From Ferruginibacter sp. (GTDB taxonomy: Bacteria > Bacteroidota > Bacteroidia > Chitinophagales > Chitinophagaceae): a DNA stretch of 14,030 bases. The position numbers and the translations under genes were made by a program. The stretch covers positions 1 through 14,030 of the forward strand of contig JANYFI010000230.1 of the NCBI GenBank assembly GCA_025362765.1. Reading direction: 5' to 3'. The notes beneath the pieces are model-generated. The model had not been told where the DNA came from. It ran no database searches and saw nothing but the letters and a program-made list of their open reading frames with translations. This document shows positions 1-7,797 of this stretch, piece after piece (positions within the stretch are counted from its first letter, which is position 1; every line of letters begins with the position of its first letter).

Positions 1-2
1 TA

Positions 3-689
3 CGAGAAAACGGAAAAGTATTAGCAGACGAGACAAACAAAGCATTTGCAGGAATCTCAAAAGATAGCGACTGGGCGTTTTATATTCAAGGCGATGAAGT
101 GATTCATGAAAAATACCACGGCACGATTCTGCAAGCGGCAAAAAAATATAGCTCCAATAAAAAAGTGCAGGGCTTGCTGTTTAAATACCTTCACTTTTAC
201 GCTACTTACGATTATGTGGGCGATAGCCGCAAATGGTATCAGTATGAAATAAGAATGATAAAAAATGACCGCCGTATAAGTTCGTACAGGGATGCGCAGG
301 GTTTCAGGATGGGAGAAAAAAAATTGGATGTAGTTTTAATTGATGCTGAAGTGTATCATTATGGCTGGGTAAAAGAACCGCACCAGATGTTACAAAAGCA
401 AAAAGATACAGACAGGTACTATCTTGATCTTGCAGGCAAAAACTCCACTGAAATTAAAAGTTCAGATGTATTCGATTTTGAAAACAAATACGATTCGTTG
501 CAGAAATTTACCGGGGATCACCCAGTTGTAATGCAGGAACGGATTAAAAGGAAAAACTGGCAGGTTAATTTAGATATCAGTAAAAAGACGTTTTCAATGA
601 AAGAAAAATTTCTATTTTGGTTTGAGAAAAAAACTGGCAAAAGACTTTTTGATTTTAAGAATTACCGACGTATAAATTCCCAAAAATAG
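3..689 (+). CDS. Glycosyltransferase (GT2-like), 5'-truncated by window edge
   Basis: The reading frame is open from base 3, so this is the C-terminal 228 codons of a gene that begins left of the window. The GTG at 99 lies inside the frame and is not the true start. A hydrophobic stretch ending in Gly-Asp-Glu (codons at 90-98, in the context FYIQGDEV) resembles the acidic metal and nucleotide-sugar binding motif of GT-A fold transferases. Further on, YHYGWVKEPHQM (around 354-389) is a motif I associate with Bacteroidetes family-2-like transferases that carry a His-Tyr-Gly-Trp segment. The C-terminus is basic. Its location beside three other transferase genes supports a role in building a surface polysaccharide. 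The sugar donor and acceptor cannot be told. It ends 50 bp from the convergent gene on the minus strand. The family call is from recognition of motifs, not alignment. Confidence 0.72.
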   Translation, partial: RENGKVLADETNKAFAGISKDSDWAFYIQGDEVIHEKYHGTILQAAKKYSSNKKVQGLLFKYLHFYATYDYVGDSRKWYQYEIRMIKNDRRISSYRDAQGFRMGEKKLDVVLIDAEVYHYGWVKEPHQMLQKQKDTDRYYLDLAGKNSTEIKSSDVFDFENKYDSLQKFTGDHPVVMQERIKRKNWQVNLDISKKTFSMKEKFLFWFEKKTGKRLFDFKNYRRINSQK

Positions 690-739
690 ACTTGTGTATT
701 TAGCAACAATTGACTTTGTCGGCGATATTGGCTTATGAT

Positions 740-1660
740 TTATATTTCTTTTTCACCCCTTGCTCTTTTTCTGATTTCAATTAACTGGCTCAATTTATTT
801 TTTGGAGAAAATTTAAAAATATTGACCTGGTTAACAATTAAAAACCAAAACAGTGGCCAAACAAATTGACCTTTTTTTTTGACTAAGTAAAGATTATAGA
901 ATTGAGTATAGAATAATTTCTCCTTTTCGAATTTATTATTCTTAAACTGTTCAAGCCATTCGAGGTCTTCCATAAATTGCTGGTATCGCTCGTTAAACGG
1001 CCTTGAGCCTGCTACTTTTTGAATAATATTTTCAGTCATATTATTTCCATGTTGGCGGTACAGTGTTAGCGATTCATTTAAAAATTTCAGACCATTTAAA
1101 TTGGAGGCTTGTACTGCAATCCACCAGTCATGAAACTTTACAGGGGGAAAGGGCAAAGAACGTTCCACCACTTCCCTTGTGGCCAGCATAGTATGACCTG
1201 ACACGGCATTGTAAATGCCAAATCCTTTCGAATCAAATATGTCTTGTAAATTCCTGAAGTCGGACAAATTTTTATTAAGGAGGTTTCCTTCTGCATCAAC
1301 AAGCTTGCTGTTGCTATAAACAATCGAGTAATTGCCTATAGCCAAATATAATTTTTCAATCTTGTCCGGCAACCAATAATCATCCTGGTCAGAAAAGCCG
1401 ATGAAAAGACCTTTGGACAAACCTGCAGCCAATTCAATATTTTTCCGGAGACCAACGTTTTGACTATTTAGATTGATTATTATATTTTCATACTTACTAT
1501 AGTTTTTTAAAATTCCCATTGTGCCGTCTGTTGAAGCATCATCTGATATAATAATTTCAATATTGGAATAAGTTTGGTTAAGAATTGACCGAATTTGTTC
1601 TTCCAGGAATGGCTCTCCATTGTAGGTACATAAAAGAATGGATATTAATGGTTGGTGCAT
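740..1660 (-). CDS. Family 2 glycosyltransferase, HDWW type
   Basis: A 306-residue GT-A fold transferase that likely adds one sugar, from a nucleotide-sugar donor, to a growing surface polysaccharide at the cytoplasmic face of the membrane. The N-terminus has the family opening ISILLCTYNG (residues 6-15), followed by the nucleotide-binding acidic pair in SDDAST (39-44) and a DQDD metal-binding motif (91-94) followed by YW. An HDWW motif (177-180) sits where the catalytic acidic residue of the family is expected, and YRQH (201-204) follows. This motif set resembles rhamnosyltransferase-type family 2 enzymes, but the sugar is an inference. The first ATG after the upstream gap gives the correct N-terminus. 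It is divergent from a paralog starting at 1926 and convergent with the partial transferase ending at 689. The C-terminal 60 residues are basic and aromatic, possibly a membrane-associating tail. Confidence 0.9.
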   Translation of the reverse strand: MHQPLISILLCTYNGEPFLEEQIRSILNQTYSNIEIIISDDASTDGTMGILKNYSKYENIIINLNSQNVGLRKNIELAAGLSKGLFIGFSDQDDYWLPDKIEKLYLAIGNYSIVYSNSKLVDAEGNLLNKNLSDFRNLQDIFDSKGFGIYNAVSGHTMLATREVVERSLPFPPVKFHDWWIAVQASNLNGLKFLNESLTLYRQHGNNMTENIIQKVAGSRPFNERYQQFMEDLEWLEQFKNNKFEKEKLFYTQFYNLYLVKKKGQFVWPLFWFLIVNQVNIFKFSPKNKLSQLIEIRKRARGEKEI

Positions 1661-1869
1661 GTAAGTTTGGAGTTTAAGAAAGAGACATAGACTTTAAAAT
1701 TGAAAGTATAAACTGAATTTCCTACCGTAAACTAATTAAAAGTATTTCAGCAGAGTACCATCATCCGGATGATATAAAATAACAACGGCTGCTATTTTCA
1801 TAGAGTATATTTTTTGTTGCCTATGGGTAATTTTTTAATCAAAAATAATATAACACCTGCAACACGACG

Positions 1870-1877
1870 TAAGTTTG
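1870..1877 (+). promoter_or_regulatory. Candidate Bacteroidetes -7 box upstream of the GT2 gene at 1926
   Basis: TAAGTTTG matches the Bacteroidetes primary sigma factor -7 consensus TAnnTTTG exactly. Transcription would start near 1883 and give a leader of about 40 nt. No good TTTG-like -33 element is visible 17-20 bp upstream, so this is a weak call. Confidence 0.35.
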
Positions 1878-1925
1878 CAATTGTTGTAAAGGTAAATATT
1901 AAACCACACACTAAATTTCCACAGA

Positions 1926-2864
1926 ATGCAAGCAGCATTGCCCGTTGTTTCAATTATTTTGGCCACTTATAATGGCGGTAAATATCTTGCGGAGCAAATT
2001 GAATCGGTAATGGCTCAGTCTTATGCCAATATTGAAATTATTATTGTAGATGATTGCAGCACGGACAATACGATTGAAATAGTAAAAAGTTTTCAGGGCA
2101 AATATCCCGCTATCAAATTATTACAAAATGAAACGAACCTGGGTTATATAAAAAATTTTGAAAAAGGCTGTGTGGTTGCCGGTGGTGATTTGATTGCTTT
2201 TTGTGACCAGGACGATTACTGGCATCGGGATAAAATAAAAAATATGCAGGCTGCTATTGGAAACTACCCGGTGATCTACTGCGATTCCGTGTTATGCGAT
2301 GAGCACCTTAAACCCCTCGGTGTAAATATATCTGACAGGGTGAATTGTTTTGATGTTGATAATTGTTTGGAGCAAGCGGTAATTGGAAGAATTTATGGTC
2401 ATGCCACGCTGATAAAAAAATCCTTTCTACAACACTGTATCCCATTTTTAACAGTAATTCCCCATGACTGGTGGCTCTGTTATAATGCCACTTTAAATGG
2501 CGGCATTAAATATCTGCCGGAAGTATTGGTTAGTTACCGGCAACATGCTACTAATGTTTTTGGAGCCGTTGGCGGAAAGAGCCGGAAAACTTCCAAGGCA
2601 AACAGAGCGGAAAATAAAAGGATAGAGCAGGGCTATATTCGCACCAGGATAGTGTCTTTTTACAATGCCTGTCCTGAAGCATTGGTAAACGAAAAAGAAG
2701 TGTTGCGGAAATTTGTATCAAGCTATCAAAGTTTTTCCTTGATTAATAATTTTCAGCGAATGGTATTATTTTTCCGTTACCAGGATCAATTGCTGTCAAG
2801 AAAAAAGCGTTCCCTTTTCAGAAAATATTTATTTTGCCTCAAAATGTTTGTACAAATAATATAG
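1926..2864 (+). CDS. Family 2 glycosyltransferase, paralog of the 740-1660 gene
   Basis: A 312-residue GT-A transferase clearly related to its divergent neighbour: VSIILATYNG (residues 8-17), VDDCST (41-46), DQDDYW (94-99), HDWW (180-183) and YRQH (204-207) occur in the same order and at nearly the same spacing. Both also share an AIGNY segment about 15 residues after the DQDD motif. The predicted role is transfer of one sugar during capsule, O-antigen or exopolysaccharide synthesis; donor specificity is unknown. The region between about residues 210 and 230 differs from the paralog and is rich in Lys, Arg and Ser, as expected for a diverged acceptor-recognition part. The start is the ATG at 1926, which puts the family N-terminal strand right at the beginning. 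The gene ends 6 bp before the stop of the convergent GT4-type gene, leaving no room for a separate terminator. Confidence 0.9.
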   Translation: MQAALPVVSIILATYNGGKYLAEQIESVMAQSYANIEIIIVDDCSTDNTIEIVKSFQGKYPAIKLLQNETNLGYIKNFEKGCVVAGGDLIAFCDQDDYWHRDKIKNMQAAIGNYPVIYCDSVLCDEHLKPLGVNISDRVNCFDVDNCLEQAVIGRIYGHATLIKKSFLQHCIPFLTVIPHDWWLCYNATLNGGIKYLPEVLVSYRQHATNVFGAVGGKSRKTSKANRAENKRIEQGYIRTRIVSFYNACPEALVNEKEVLRKFVSSYQSFSLINNFQRMVLFFRYQDQLLSRKKRSLFRKYLFCLKMFVQII

Positions 2865-2870
2865 CGCTGC

Positions 2871-3932
2871 TTAATATAAACTTCGGTAAATATCCAGGTA
2901 GTCGGTGGCGGCATTTTTCCAGTTAAACGTGGCTGCTCTCTCTTTAATTTTTTCTGCGGCGCATGCATTTTCTTTATAATGCTGTAATCCGTCTTGTACT
3001 GTTTTTTGCATATCATCTTTTTCAAAGGAGGAAAAATAATAGCAAACGTCTCCGCCAATTTCGGGGAGCGATGTAAAGCGGGATAAAAAGATAGGCACGC
3101 CAAAATACATAGCTTCCACCACCGGTGCGCCAAAGCCCTCCGTTAGTGACGGAAATAAAAAGGCTGCACAGTTTTTCATATACCATTGCTTATCATTTTC
3201 GGTAACGGGGCCGGTAAAGATTACTCTTTTTTCCACTCCATGTTTAACCGCTTCCGCTATAATTTCCTGTTTGTAAGATTCACTTGAAGTAATACCTGCA
3301 ATTACCAGCAACATATCGTTACCAGCAAGCAACGCTGGCAGCACATGAAAATTCTTTTTTTTCATGATGGTACTCAGCGTGAAATAATAGGGTGAGGCGG
3401 GTTTAATTGCGGGCACCTGTAGTGGTACAATTTCACGGATAGTGCAGCCGTTGTACACTACCGAATGGGGTTTGTTGGTAAGATCGATATATTGTTGCAC
3501 ATCGTCGCTGCTAAAATGTGAAATAAATGCAACGTGATTTGCCCTGCGGATTTTTTTTTCAACCTCCTGAATATATCGTTTTTTTTTAGCGGGGCTCTTA
3601 TCCGCATTGTGCATCACGTTAATATCATGTATGGTAAGTACTACCGGCAATTTATTTTTTGAGGGATAATAATCGCTTTCCTGGTGTATAGAATGCCAGA
3701 CAGCATATTTTTTCAGGGAGGGCATTAGTAGTTTATGAAAGGAATGCTGAAAAAGATAATCCCCGTCTTTTCCAAAAGCACCGTTTTGATTTTTTGGAAG
3801 AAAAAAACTTAGTTGTTCCAAATTGGGTTCAATTACTTTTTGCAGGGCCGGTACCAGGTTGATGCAATAACTGTGCAATCCTGTGTGCGGGTATTTCATG
3901 CGTTCACAGTCGATGATTATTTTTTTTAACAT
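2871..3932 (-). CDS. Glycosyltransferase family 4 (GT-B fold)
   Basis: A 353-residue GT-B transferase. The C-terminal nucleotide-sugar binding domain carries the retaining-enzyme EX7E motif as EGFGAPVVE (residues 265-273), preceded by AAFLFPSL and followed by FGVPIFLSRFTSLPEI, all typical of family 4. The N-terminal domain has a TIHDINVMHN segment (100-109), where these enzymes contact the acceptor or donor, and FISHFSSDDV (137-145), the usual domain-boundary 'seen fleeing sentry' strand. Around 184-198, FTLSTIMKKKNFHVL replaces the more common G-R-L-x-x-x-K-G segment but keeps the basic residues expected to contact the donor phosphates. The likely role is polysaccharide or glycolipid assembly together with the neighbouring GT2 enzymes; the sugar is unknown. 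It lies 92 bp downstream of yifB on the same strand, so it could be read from yifB, but functionally it belongs with the transferase cluster. Confidence 0.88.
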   Translation of the reverse strand: MLKKIIIDCERMKYPHTGLHSYCINLVPALQKVIEPNLEQLSFFLPKNQNGAFGKDGDYLFQHSFHKLLMPSLKKYAVWHSIHQESDYYPSKNKLPVVLTIHDINVMHNADKSPAKKKRYIQEVEKKIRRANHVAFISHFSSDDVQQYIDLTNKPHSVVYNGCTIREIVPLQVPAIKPASPYYFTLSTIMKKKNFHVLPALLAGNDMLLVIAGITSSESYKQEIIAEAVKHGVEKRVIFTGPVTENDKQWYMKNCAAFLFPSLTEGFGAPVVEAMYFGVPIFLSRFTSLPEIGGDVCYYFSSFEKDDMQKTVQDGLQHYKENACAAEKIKERAATFNWKNAATDYLDIYRSLY

Positions 3933-4024
3933 TTTCTATTTACTGCTTTTTAACTGCTTGACATAAAATATCATTTACAAAAAATAAGGATTGATGCAGA
4001 TGGTTGCCAACTCTATTATACATT

Positions 4025-5572
4025 CTATCCACCCCAGCCTTCCCTGTCAAGACTTCGGTATTGAATAGCTTCCGCAAGGTGCTCGGCTTTAATGTCTGGG
4101 CTTGCTGAAAGATCAGCAATGGTTCTGCTTACTTTCAAAATCCGGTCATACGCACGCGCTGATAAATTTAATTTTTCCATGGCAATCTTTAATAAATTCT
4201 GACTGGCCGTGTTTATTACACAAATTTCTTTCAGCATTTTGCTGCTCATCTGTGCGTTGGAATATACACCTTCACTGTTTTTGTATCTTTCTTCCTGTAT
4301 GTCCCTTGCCTTAATAACCCGCTGTCGTATACTGTCGCTTTTTTCAAATTCCCTGTCAGATGATAACTCGCTAAAAGCTACCGGTGTTACCTCCACATGC
4401 AAATCAATTCTATCTAGCAATGGTCCCGAAATTTTATTCAGGTACTTTTGAACACCACCGGGAGGGCAGGTACATTGCTTGTCAGGATGATTAAAATAGC
4501 CACAAGGGCATGGGTTCATACTTGCAATCAACATAAAACTGCAGGGAAATTCCAATGCTATTTTTGCCCTGCTGATGGTAACTTTTCTTTCTTCCATCGG
4601 CTGCCGCATTACTTCCAGTACTGTTCTTTTAAACTCTGGTAATTCATCTAAAAACAATACGCCGTTGTGAGCCAATGAAATTTCTCCTGGTTGTGGATTA
4701 CCGCCGCCACCCACCAATGCTACATCGCTGATGGTATGATGCGGACTCCGGTATGGCCGCTTTGAAATGAGTGTGGCGTTTTCAGGCAGCTTGCCGGCAA
4801 CGCTGTGAATCTTGGTTGTTTCCAATGCTTCCTGTAAACTCAACGGTGGTAAGATAGTCGGCAAACGCTTTGCCAGCATGGTTTTACCGGCACCGGGTGG
4901 TCCAATCAATATCGCATTGTGTCCACCGGCTGCTGCGATTTCCAGCGCTCTTTTAATATTCTCCTGGCCTTTTACATCGCAAAAATCAATATCAAAATCG
5001 CTTTGCGCATAGGCAAATTCTTCCCTGGTATTTACTATTGTTGGCTGAATGGTATTTTCATCTTTAAAAAACTCAACCACTTCGTTTAAATGACCAACGC
5101 CATACACCAGCAGGTTGTTTACCATGGCAGCTTCCCGTGCATTTTGTTTGGGTACAATCAAGCCTTTAAATCCTTCTTTGCGAGCTTGTATAGCGATCGG
5201 CAAAGCGCCTTTAATAGACCTTACGGTACCGTCTAAACTCAACTCGCCCATTATTACATAGTCCGTTAGTTTTTCAGGATTAATGAGTTGTTCACTGGCA
5301 CCTAATGTGCCCATGGCAATGGGTAAATCGAAAGCAGTACCGCTTTTTCGAATATCGGCTGGCGCTAAATTTACGATGAGTCTTGTACGGGGCATAAAGT
5401 AACCATTGTCTTTAATGGCGCTTTCCACCCTTAATAAACTTTCTTTAACAGCCCCGTCGGGAAGGCCTACAATGATGGCGTCTGATTTGCCCTGGTTATT
5501 GATATTTACTTCCACCGCAATGGTAATGGCTTCTACGCCATAAACAGCACTGCCGTAAGTTTTTACCAGCAT
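4025..5572 (-). CDS. yifB: YifB/ComM-family Mg-chelatase-like AAA+ ATPase
   Basis: A 515-residue protein of full family length. The N-terminal domain (about 1-180, starting MLVKTYGSAVYG) has the ribosomal-S5-like/Lon-protease-like fold of this family. A ChlI-type AAA+ module follows, with Walker A GPPGAGKT (224-231), Walker B LFLDE (306-310) and an arginine-finger segment GPLLDRIDLH (383-392), then a helical Mg_chelatase C-terminal domain (about 405-505) containing LSARAYDRILKVSRTIADL. Four cysteines (355, 357, 367, 369; CxC-x9-CxC) form a likely metal-binding insert that I know from other YifB proteins. Despite the name, family members such as ComM act as hexameric DNA helicases that promote branch migration during natural transformation, not as magnesium chelatases. 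The gene stands alone between an ABC exporter and a glycosyltransferase; its start is the ATG before LVKTYG. Confidence 0.95.
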   Translation of the reverse strand: MLVKTYGSAVYGVEAITIAVEVNINNQGKSDAIIVGLPDGAVKESLLRVESAIKDNGYFMPRTRLIVNLAPADIRKSGTAFDLPIAMGTLGASEQLINPEKLTDYVIMGELSLDGTVRSIKGALPIAIQARKEGFKGLIVPKQNAREAAMVNNLLVYGVGHLNEVVEFFKDENTIQPTIVNTREEFAYAQSDFDIDFCDVKGQENIKRALEIAAAGGHNAILIGPPGAGKTMLAKRLPTILPPLSLQEALETTKIHSVAGKLPENATLISKRPYRSPHHTISDVALVGGGGNPQPGEISLAHNGVLFLDELPEFKRTVLEVMRQPMEERKVTISRAKIALEFPCSFMLIASMNPCPCGYFNHPDKQCTCPPGGVQKYLNKISGPLLDRIDLHVEVTPVAFSELSSDREFEKSDSIRQRVIKARDIQEERYKNSEGVYSNAQMSSKMLKEICVINTASQNLLKIAMEKLNLSARAYDRILKVSRTIADLSASPDIKAEHLAEAIQYRSLDREGWGG

Positions 5573-5680
5573 GGGTGGGTGATTAAGTTTTTAATAAATG
5601 AATTGAAAGATAAGGAATAGATTGTTTAAATGCTACATATTTGCACTTCAATTAAAATGATGCCGGGATTTGAATCACCT

Positions 5681-5761
5681 CTTCAATCTGCGCTCCATAG
5701 TATTGGTTAGTTGAAGAGTGCGACGCCATTGAAGCCAAATTAAGTTACTTAAGCCGGGCTT
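5681..5761. repeat. Intergenic cluster of short inverted repeats
   Basis: The 218-bp gap between the ABC exporter and yifB holds several short dyads. CTTCAAT (5681-5687) pairs with ATTGAAG (5728-5734), and inside it CGCTC (5691-5695) pairs with GAGTG (5716-5720) using one G-U. A 13-bp near-palindrome TTAAGTTACTTAA (5740-5752) and an 11-bp AAGCCGGGCTT (5751-5761) follow back to back. No U-tract follows on either strand, so it is not a standard terminator. It could be a degenerate repeat, a leader structure for yifB or chance in AT-rich DNA. Confidence 0.3.
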
Positions 5762-5790
5762 GAAATTATTTTATTATTATTGGTAAGCGC

Positions 5791-7590
5791 TCATTTTATC
5801 TCTTGCATATCAACCAATTTTTTATAAAAACCATTTTGTGAAATCAATGCATCGTGCGTTCCTTTTTCAATAATTTCGCCTTTTTGCAACACAATAATTT
5901 CGTCTGCATTGCGGATGGTGCTGAGACGATGCGCTATTACCAGCGAGGTTCTGTCCTGCATCAGGTTTACAATGGCGTCCTGCACCAGGCGTTCACTTTC
6001 TGTATCTAATGAAGAAGTAGCTTCATCTAAAATAAGGATGGGCGGATTTTGCAGCACTGCCCGCGCAATGGTGACACGTTGGCGTTCGCCACCGCTTAAC
6101 TTCATACCCCTGTCGCCTATGTTGGTATTGTATCCATTTTCTTTTTGAATGATGAATTTATGCGCATTGGCAATCGTTGCGGCTTCCTGCACTTGCGCTG
6201 GTGTGGCATCCATATTGCCTAGCGCAATATTGCTGGCGATGGTGTCATTAAATAAGATTGCTTCCTGCGTAACTACACTCATTTGCTTGCGCAGCGATTG
6301 AATGGTGAAGTCTTTGATGTTGACGCCATCAATTAAAATTTCTCCTGCTGCTACATCGTGAAACCTTGGAATGAGATCAGCCACTGTTGATTTGCCGGCT
6401 CCTGAAGAGCCCACCAGCGCTACGGTTTTACCCTTTTCTATTACAAAGCTGATATTTTTTAAAACAGGTTTATCATCATAATTAAACGAAACATTTTTAA
6501 ATTCAATCCGGTCATTGAAGCCCGCCAATGCGCTGGCGTTAGGCTTTTCCTCTACTTGTAAAGGAGCATTTAAAATGTCTTCAATTCTTTCCACCGCACC
6601 AAGCCCTTTTTGTAAATTGGAAATGGTGGTGGAGAAATTTTTTGCCGGGTTGATGATCATGGCAAAAGCTACTATAAAACTTACGAGCTCGCCACCGCTA
6701 AGATGGTTGCCGGGGCTGAATACAAATCTTCCGCCAATATATAAGATGGCGCATAGTACCGTAACGCCCAGCACTTCCGTTAAAGGACTGGCAAGATCAC
6801 GCCGCAGGGTCATTTTATTGAGCATGAAAAACATTTTATTATTTCCATCGGTAAATTTTTTCAGCATCAGCGATTCTGCGGTAAAGGCTTTGATGACTTT
6901 AATGCTGCCAAGCGTTTCTTCTACAAGGGAGAGATTTTCTCCATTGGCTGCGGAATATTCAACGGATTGTCTTTTTAAACGCTTGCTGACCCTTCCAATT
7001 AATATGCCCGTAAGCGGTAAAAAAATAAGGAGGAAAAGCGATAATTGCGGGCTGATAAAAATCATGGAAATTAAAAAGCCAACAATGAGTAGAGGATCTT
7101 TTATCAATCCCTCCAATGCAGTAAATATGGAATTCTGCACTTCTGTAATATCACCAATCATCCGGCTCATGATATCGCCCTTTCTTTGTTCAGTAAAAAA
7201 ACTAATAGGTAACTGCAAAATTTTAGCGTAAAACCGTAAACGAAAATCAGTCATGATGCGGCTGCGCATAGGCGTAGAGATATAGATGGACAGGTAAACG
7301 AAGAAATTCTTCAACAGTACAGATGCTACCATCACAATACAAATAATGCCCAACGCATATAACGGCGAGTGATTTTTTACCAGCAAGGCAAAAAAAGCAT
7401 TAAACCTGCCGAGGGAGCTGCTGGGAACTGATGGCATAGGACTATCCGCTTTAAAAATAATATTAAAAAACGGCGCCAGGGCATTAACAGACACCAATGA
7501 AAATACGGTAGCGATGATGGAATAAAAAAGATATAACGCCAACTTGGTTTTTGGAATGTGTATGTATTTGAAAATCCTGAAAAAGCTCAT
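5791..7590 (-). CDS. MsbA-like ABC exporter, fused membrane and ATPase domains
   Basis: A 599-residue half-transporter expected to work as a homodimer in the inner membrane. The N-terminal part (about 1-320) contains hydrophobic helices, for example around 16-48, 78-102, 166-200 and 270-318, as in type IV exporters; the cytoplasmic coupling segment is recognisable as LPISFFTEQRKGDIMSRM (127-144). The ATPase domain has Walker A GSSGAGKST (394-402), Q-loop Gln442, signature LSGGE (498-502), Walker B ILILDE (518-523) and H-loop His554, so it should be active. Order and length match MsbA, which flips lipid A-core or other lipids, but drug or peptide exporters share this plan and the substrate cannot be read from motifs. 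A lipid or glycolipid role would fit an envelope-oriented neighbourhood. An extended loop around 50-64 rich in Pro and Ser separates the first two helices. Confidence 0.9.
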   Translation of the reverse strand: MSFFRIFKYIHIPKTKLALYLFYSIIATVFSLVSVNALAPFFNIIFKADSPMPSVPSSSLGRFNAFFALLVKNHSPLYALGIICIVMVASVLLKNFFVYLSIYISTPMRSRIMTDFRLRFYAKILQLPISFFTEQRKGDIMSRMIGDITEVQNSIFTALEGLIKDPLLIVGFLISMIFISPQLSLFLLIFLPLTGILIGRVSKRLKRQSVEYSAANGENLSLVEETLGSIKVIKAFTAESLMLKKFTDGNNKMFFMLNKMTLRRDLASPLTEVLGVTVLCAILYIGGRFVFSPGNHLSGGELVSFIVAFAMIINPAKNFSTTISNLQKGLGAVERIEDILNAPLQVEEKPNASALAGFNDRIEFKNVSFNYDDKPVLKNISFVIEKGKTVALVGSSGAGKSTVADLIPRFHDVAAGEILIDGVNIKDFTIQSLRKQMSVVTQEAILFNDTIASNIALGNMDATPAQVQEAATIANAHKFIIQKENGYNTNIGDRGMKLSGGERQRVTIARAVLQNPPILILDEATSSLDTESERLVQDAIVNLMQDRTSLVIAHRLSTIRNADEIIVLQKGEIIEKGTHDALISQNGFYKKLVDMQEIK

Positions 7591-7625
7591 TCTGCAATAC
7601 TATTTTAGTATGAAAAAATTGACTG

Positions 7626-7633
7626 CAAATGTA
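7626..7633 (-). promoter_or_regulatory. Candidate -7 box for the ABC exporter
   Basis: Read on the minus strand this is TACATTTG, an exact TAnnTTTG match. It lies 36 bp upstream of the exporter ATG, implying a leader of roughly 30 nt. That leader contains a perfect 6-bp inverted repeat (ATACTA/TAGTAT, 7597-7611, 3-nt loop) close to the start codon. The -33 region is pyrimidine-rich without a clear TTTG. Confidence 0.42.
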
Positions 7634-7724
7634 CATTGAATAAAGAAGAAGGGGAATAAATTTAACGGGACGGATAATAAATTGGAAACAGTTTGCTATG
7701 CTAATGTGCGGATGTTGCTTTTAC

Positions 7725-7750
7725 AAAAAAATAATCGGGGTTCTGATTAT
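7725..7750 (-). terminator. Candidate intrinsic terminator after the MutS-like gene
   Basis: On the minus strand a 6-bp perfect stem ATAATC/GATTAT (7750-7745 with 7736-7731), with an 8-nt loop, runs directly into seven T residues (7731-7725). The stem is AT-rich and weak by itself, but it comes 14 nt after the strong GC-rich palindrome at 7765-7780. The two together would plausibly stop transcription coming from the MutS-like gene. Confidence 0.45.
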
Positions 7751-7760
7751 ATTCTTTAAA

Positions 7761-7797
7761 AGCCCTCCGCCGCGGCGGAGATTTAGGGGGCCGACTC
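7761..7797. repeat. GC-rich palindromic intergenic repeat (REP-like)
   Basis: The core CTCCGCCGCGGCGGAG (7765-7780) is a perfect 16-bp palindrome. It is flanked on one side by AAAGCC and on the other by ATTTAGGGGGCC, giving the arrangement AAAG-CCC...GGAG-ATTTAGGGGG-CC. This resembles a class of short repeats I know from intergenic DNA of Bacteroidetes, where a variable GC stem is followed by a conserved ATTTAGGGGG-type tail; that link is from memory. It starts right after the stop codon of the MutS-like gene (7798-7800) and is far more GC-rich than the surrounding spacer, which argues for an inserted or mobile repeat. It may also stabilise the 3' end of that transcript. Confidence 0.6.

Noticed and set aside
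99..101. GTG as start of a 196-residue protein at the left end
   Set aside because: The same frame is open without stop back to base 3, and the residues before it contain the acidic GDE motif, so the gene begins outside the window.
1662..1669. TAAGTTTG, a -7 box match on the plus strand
   Set aside because: It is just outside the start of a minus-strand gene and 257 bp before the next plus-strand gene; with such a short motif chance is likely. The copy at 1870-1877 is better placed.
2786..3133. 115-codon minus-strand frame across the junction of the two convergent transferases
   Set aside because: It overlaps both conserved genes in the wrong frame and has no family features.
5662..5679. 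T-loop-like sequence (ATTTGAATC next to CCGGG) suggesting a tRNA
   Set aside because: The five bases flanking the loop do not pair as a T-stem on either strand, and no acceptor, D or anticodon arm can be drawn around it.
6515..7231. 238-codon open frame on the plus strand opposite the ABC exporter
   Set aside because: It lies entirely antisense to well-conserved exporter codons and its protein shows only low-complexity Ser/Leu/Lys patterns expected from a shadow frame.
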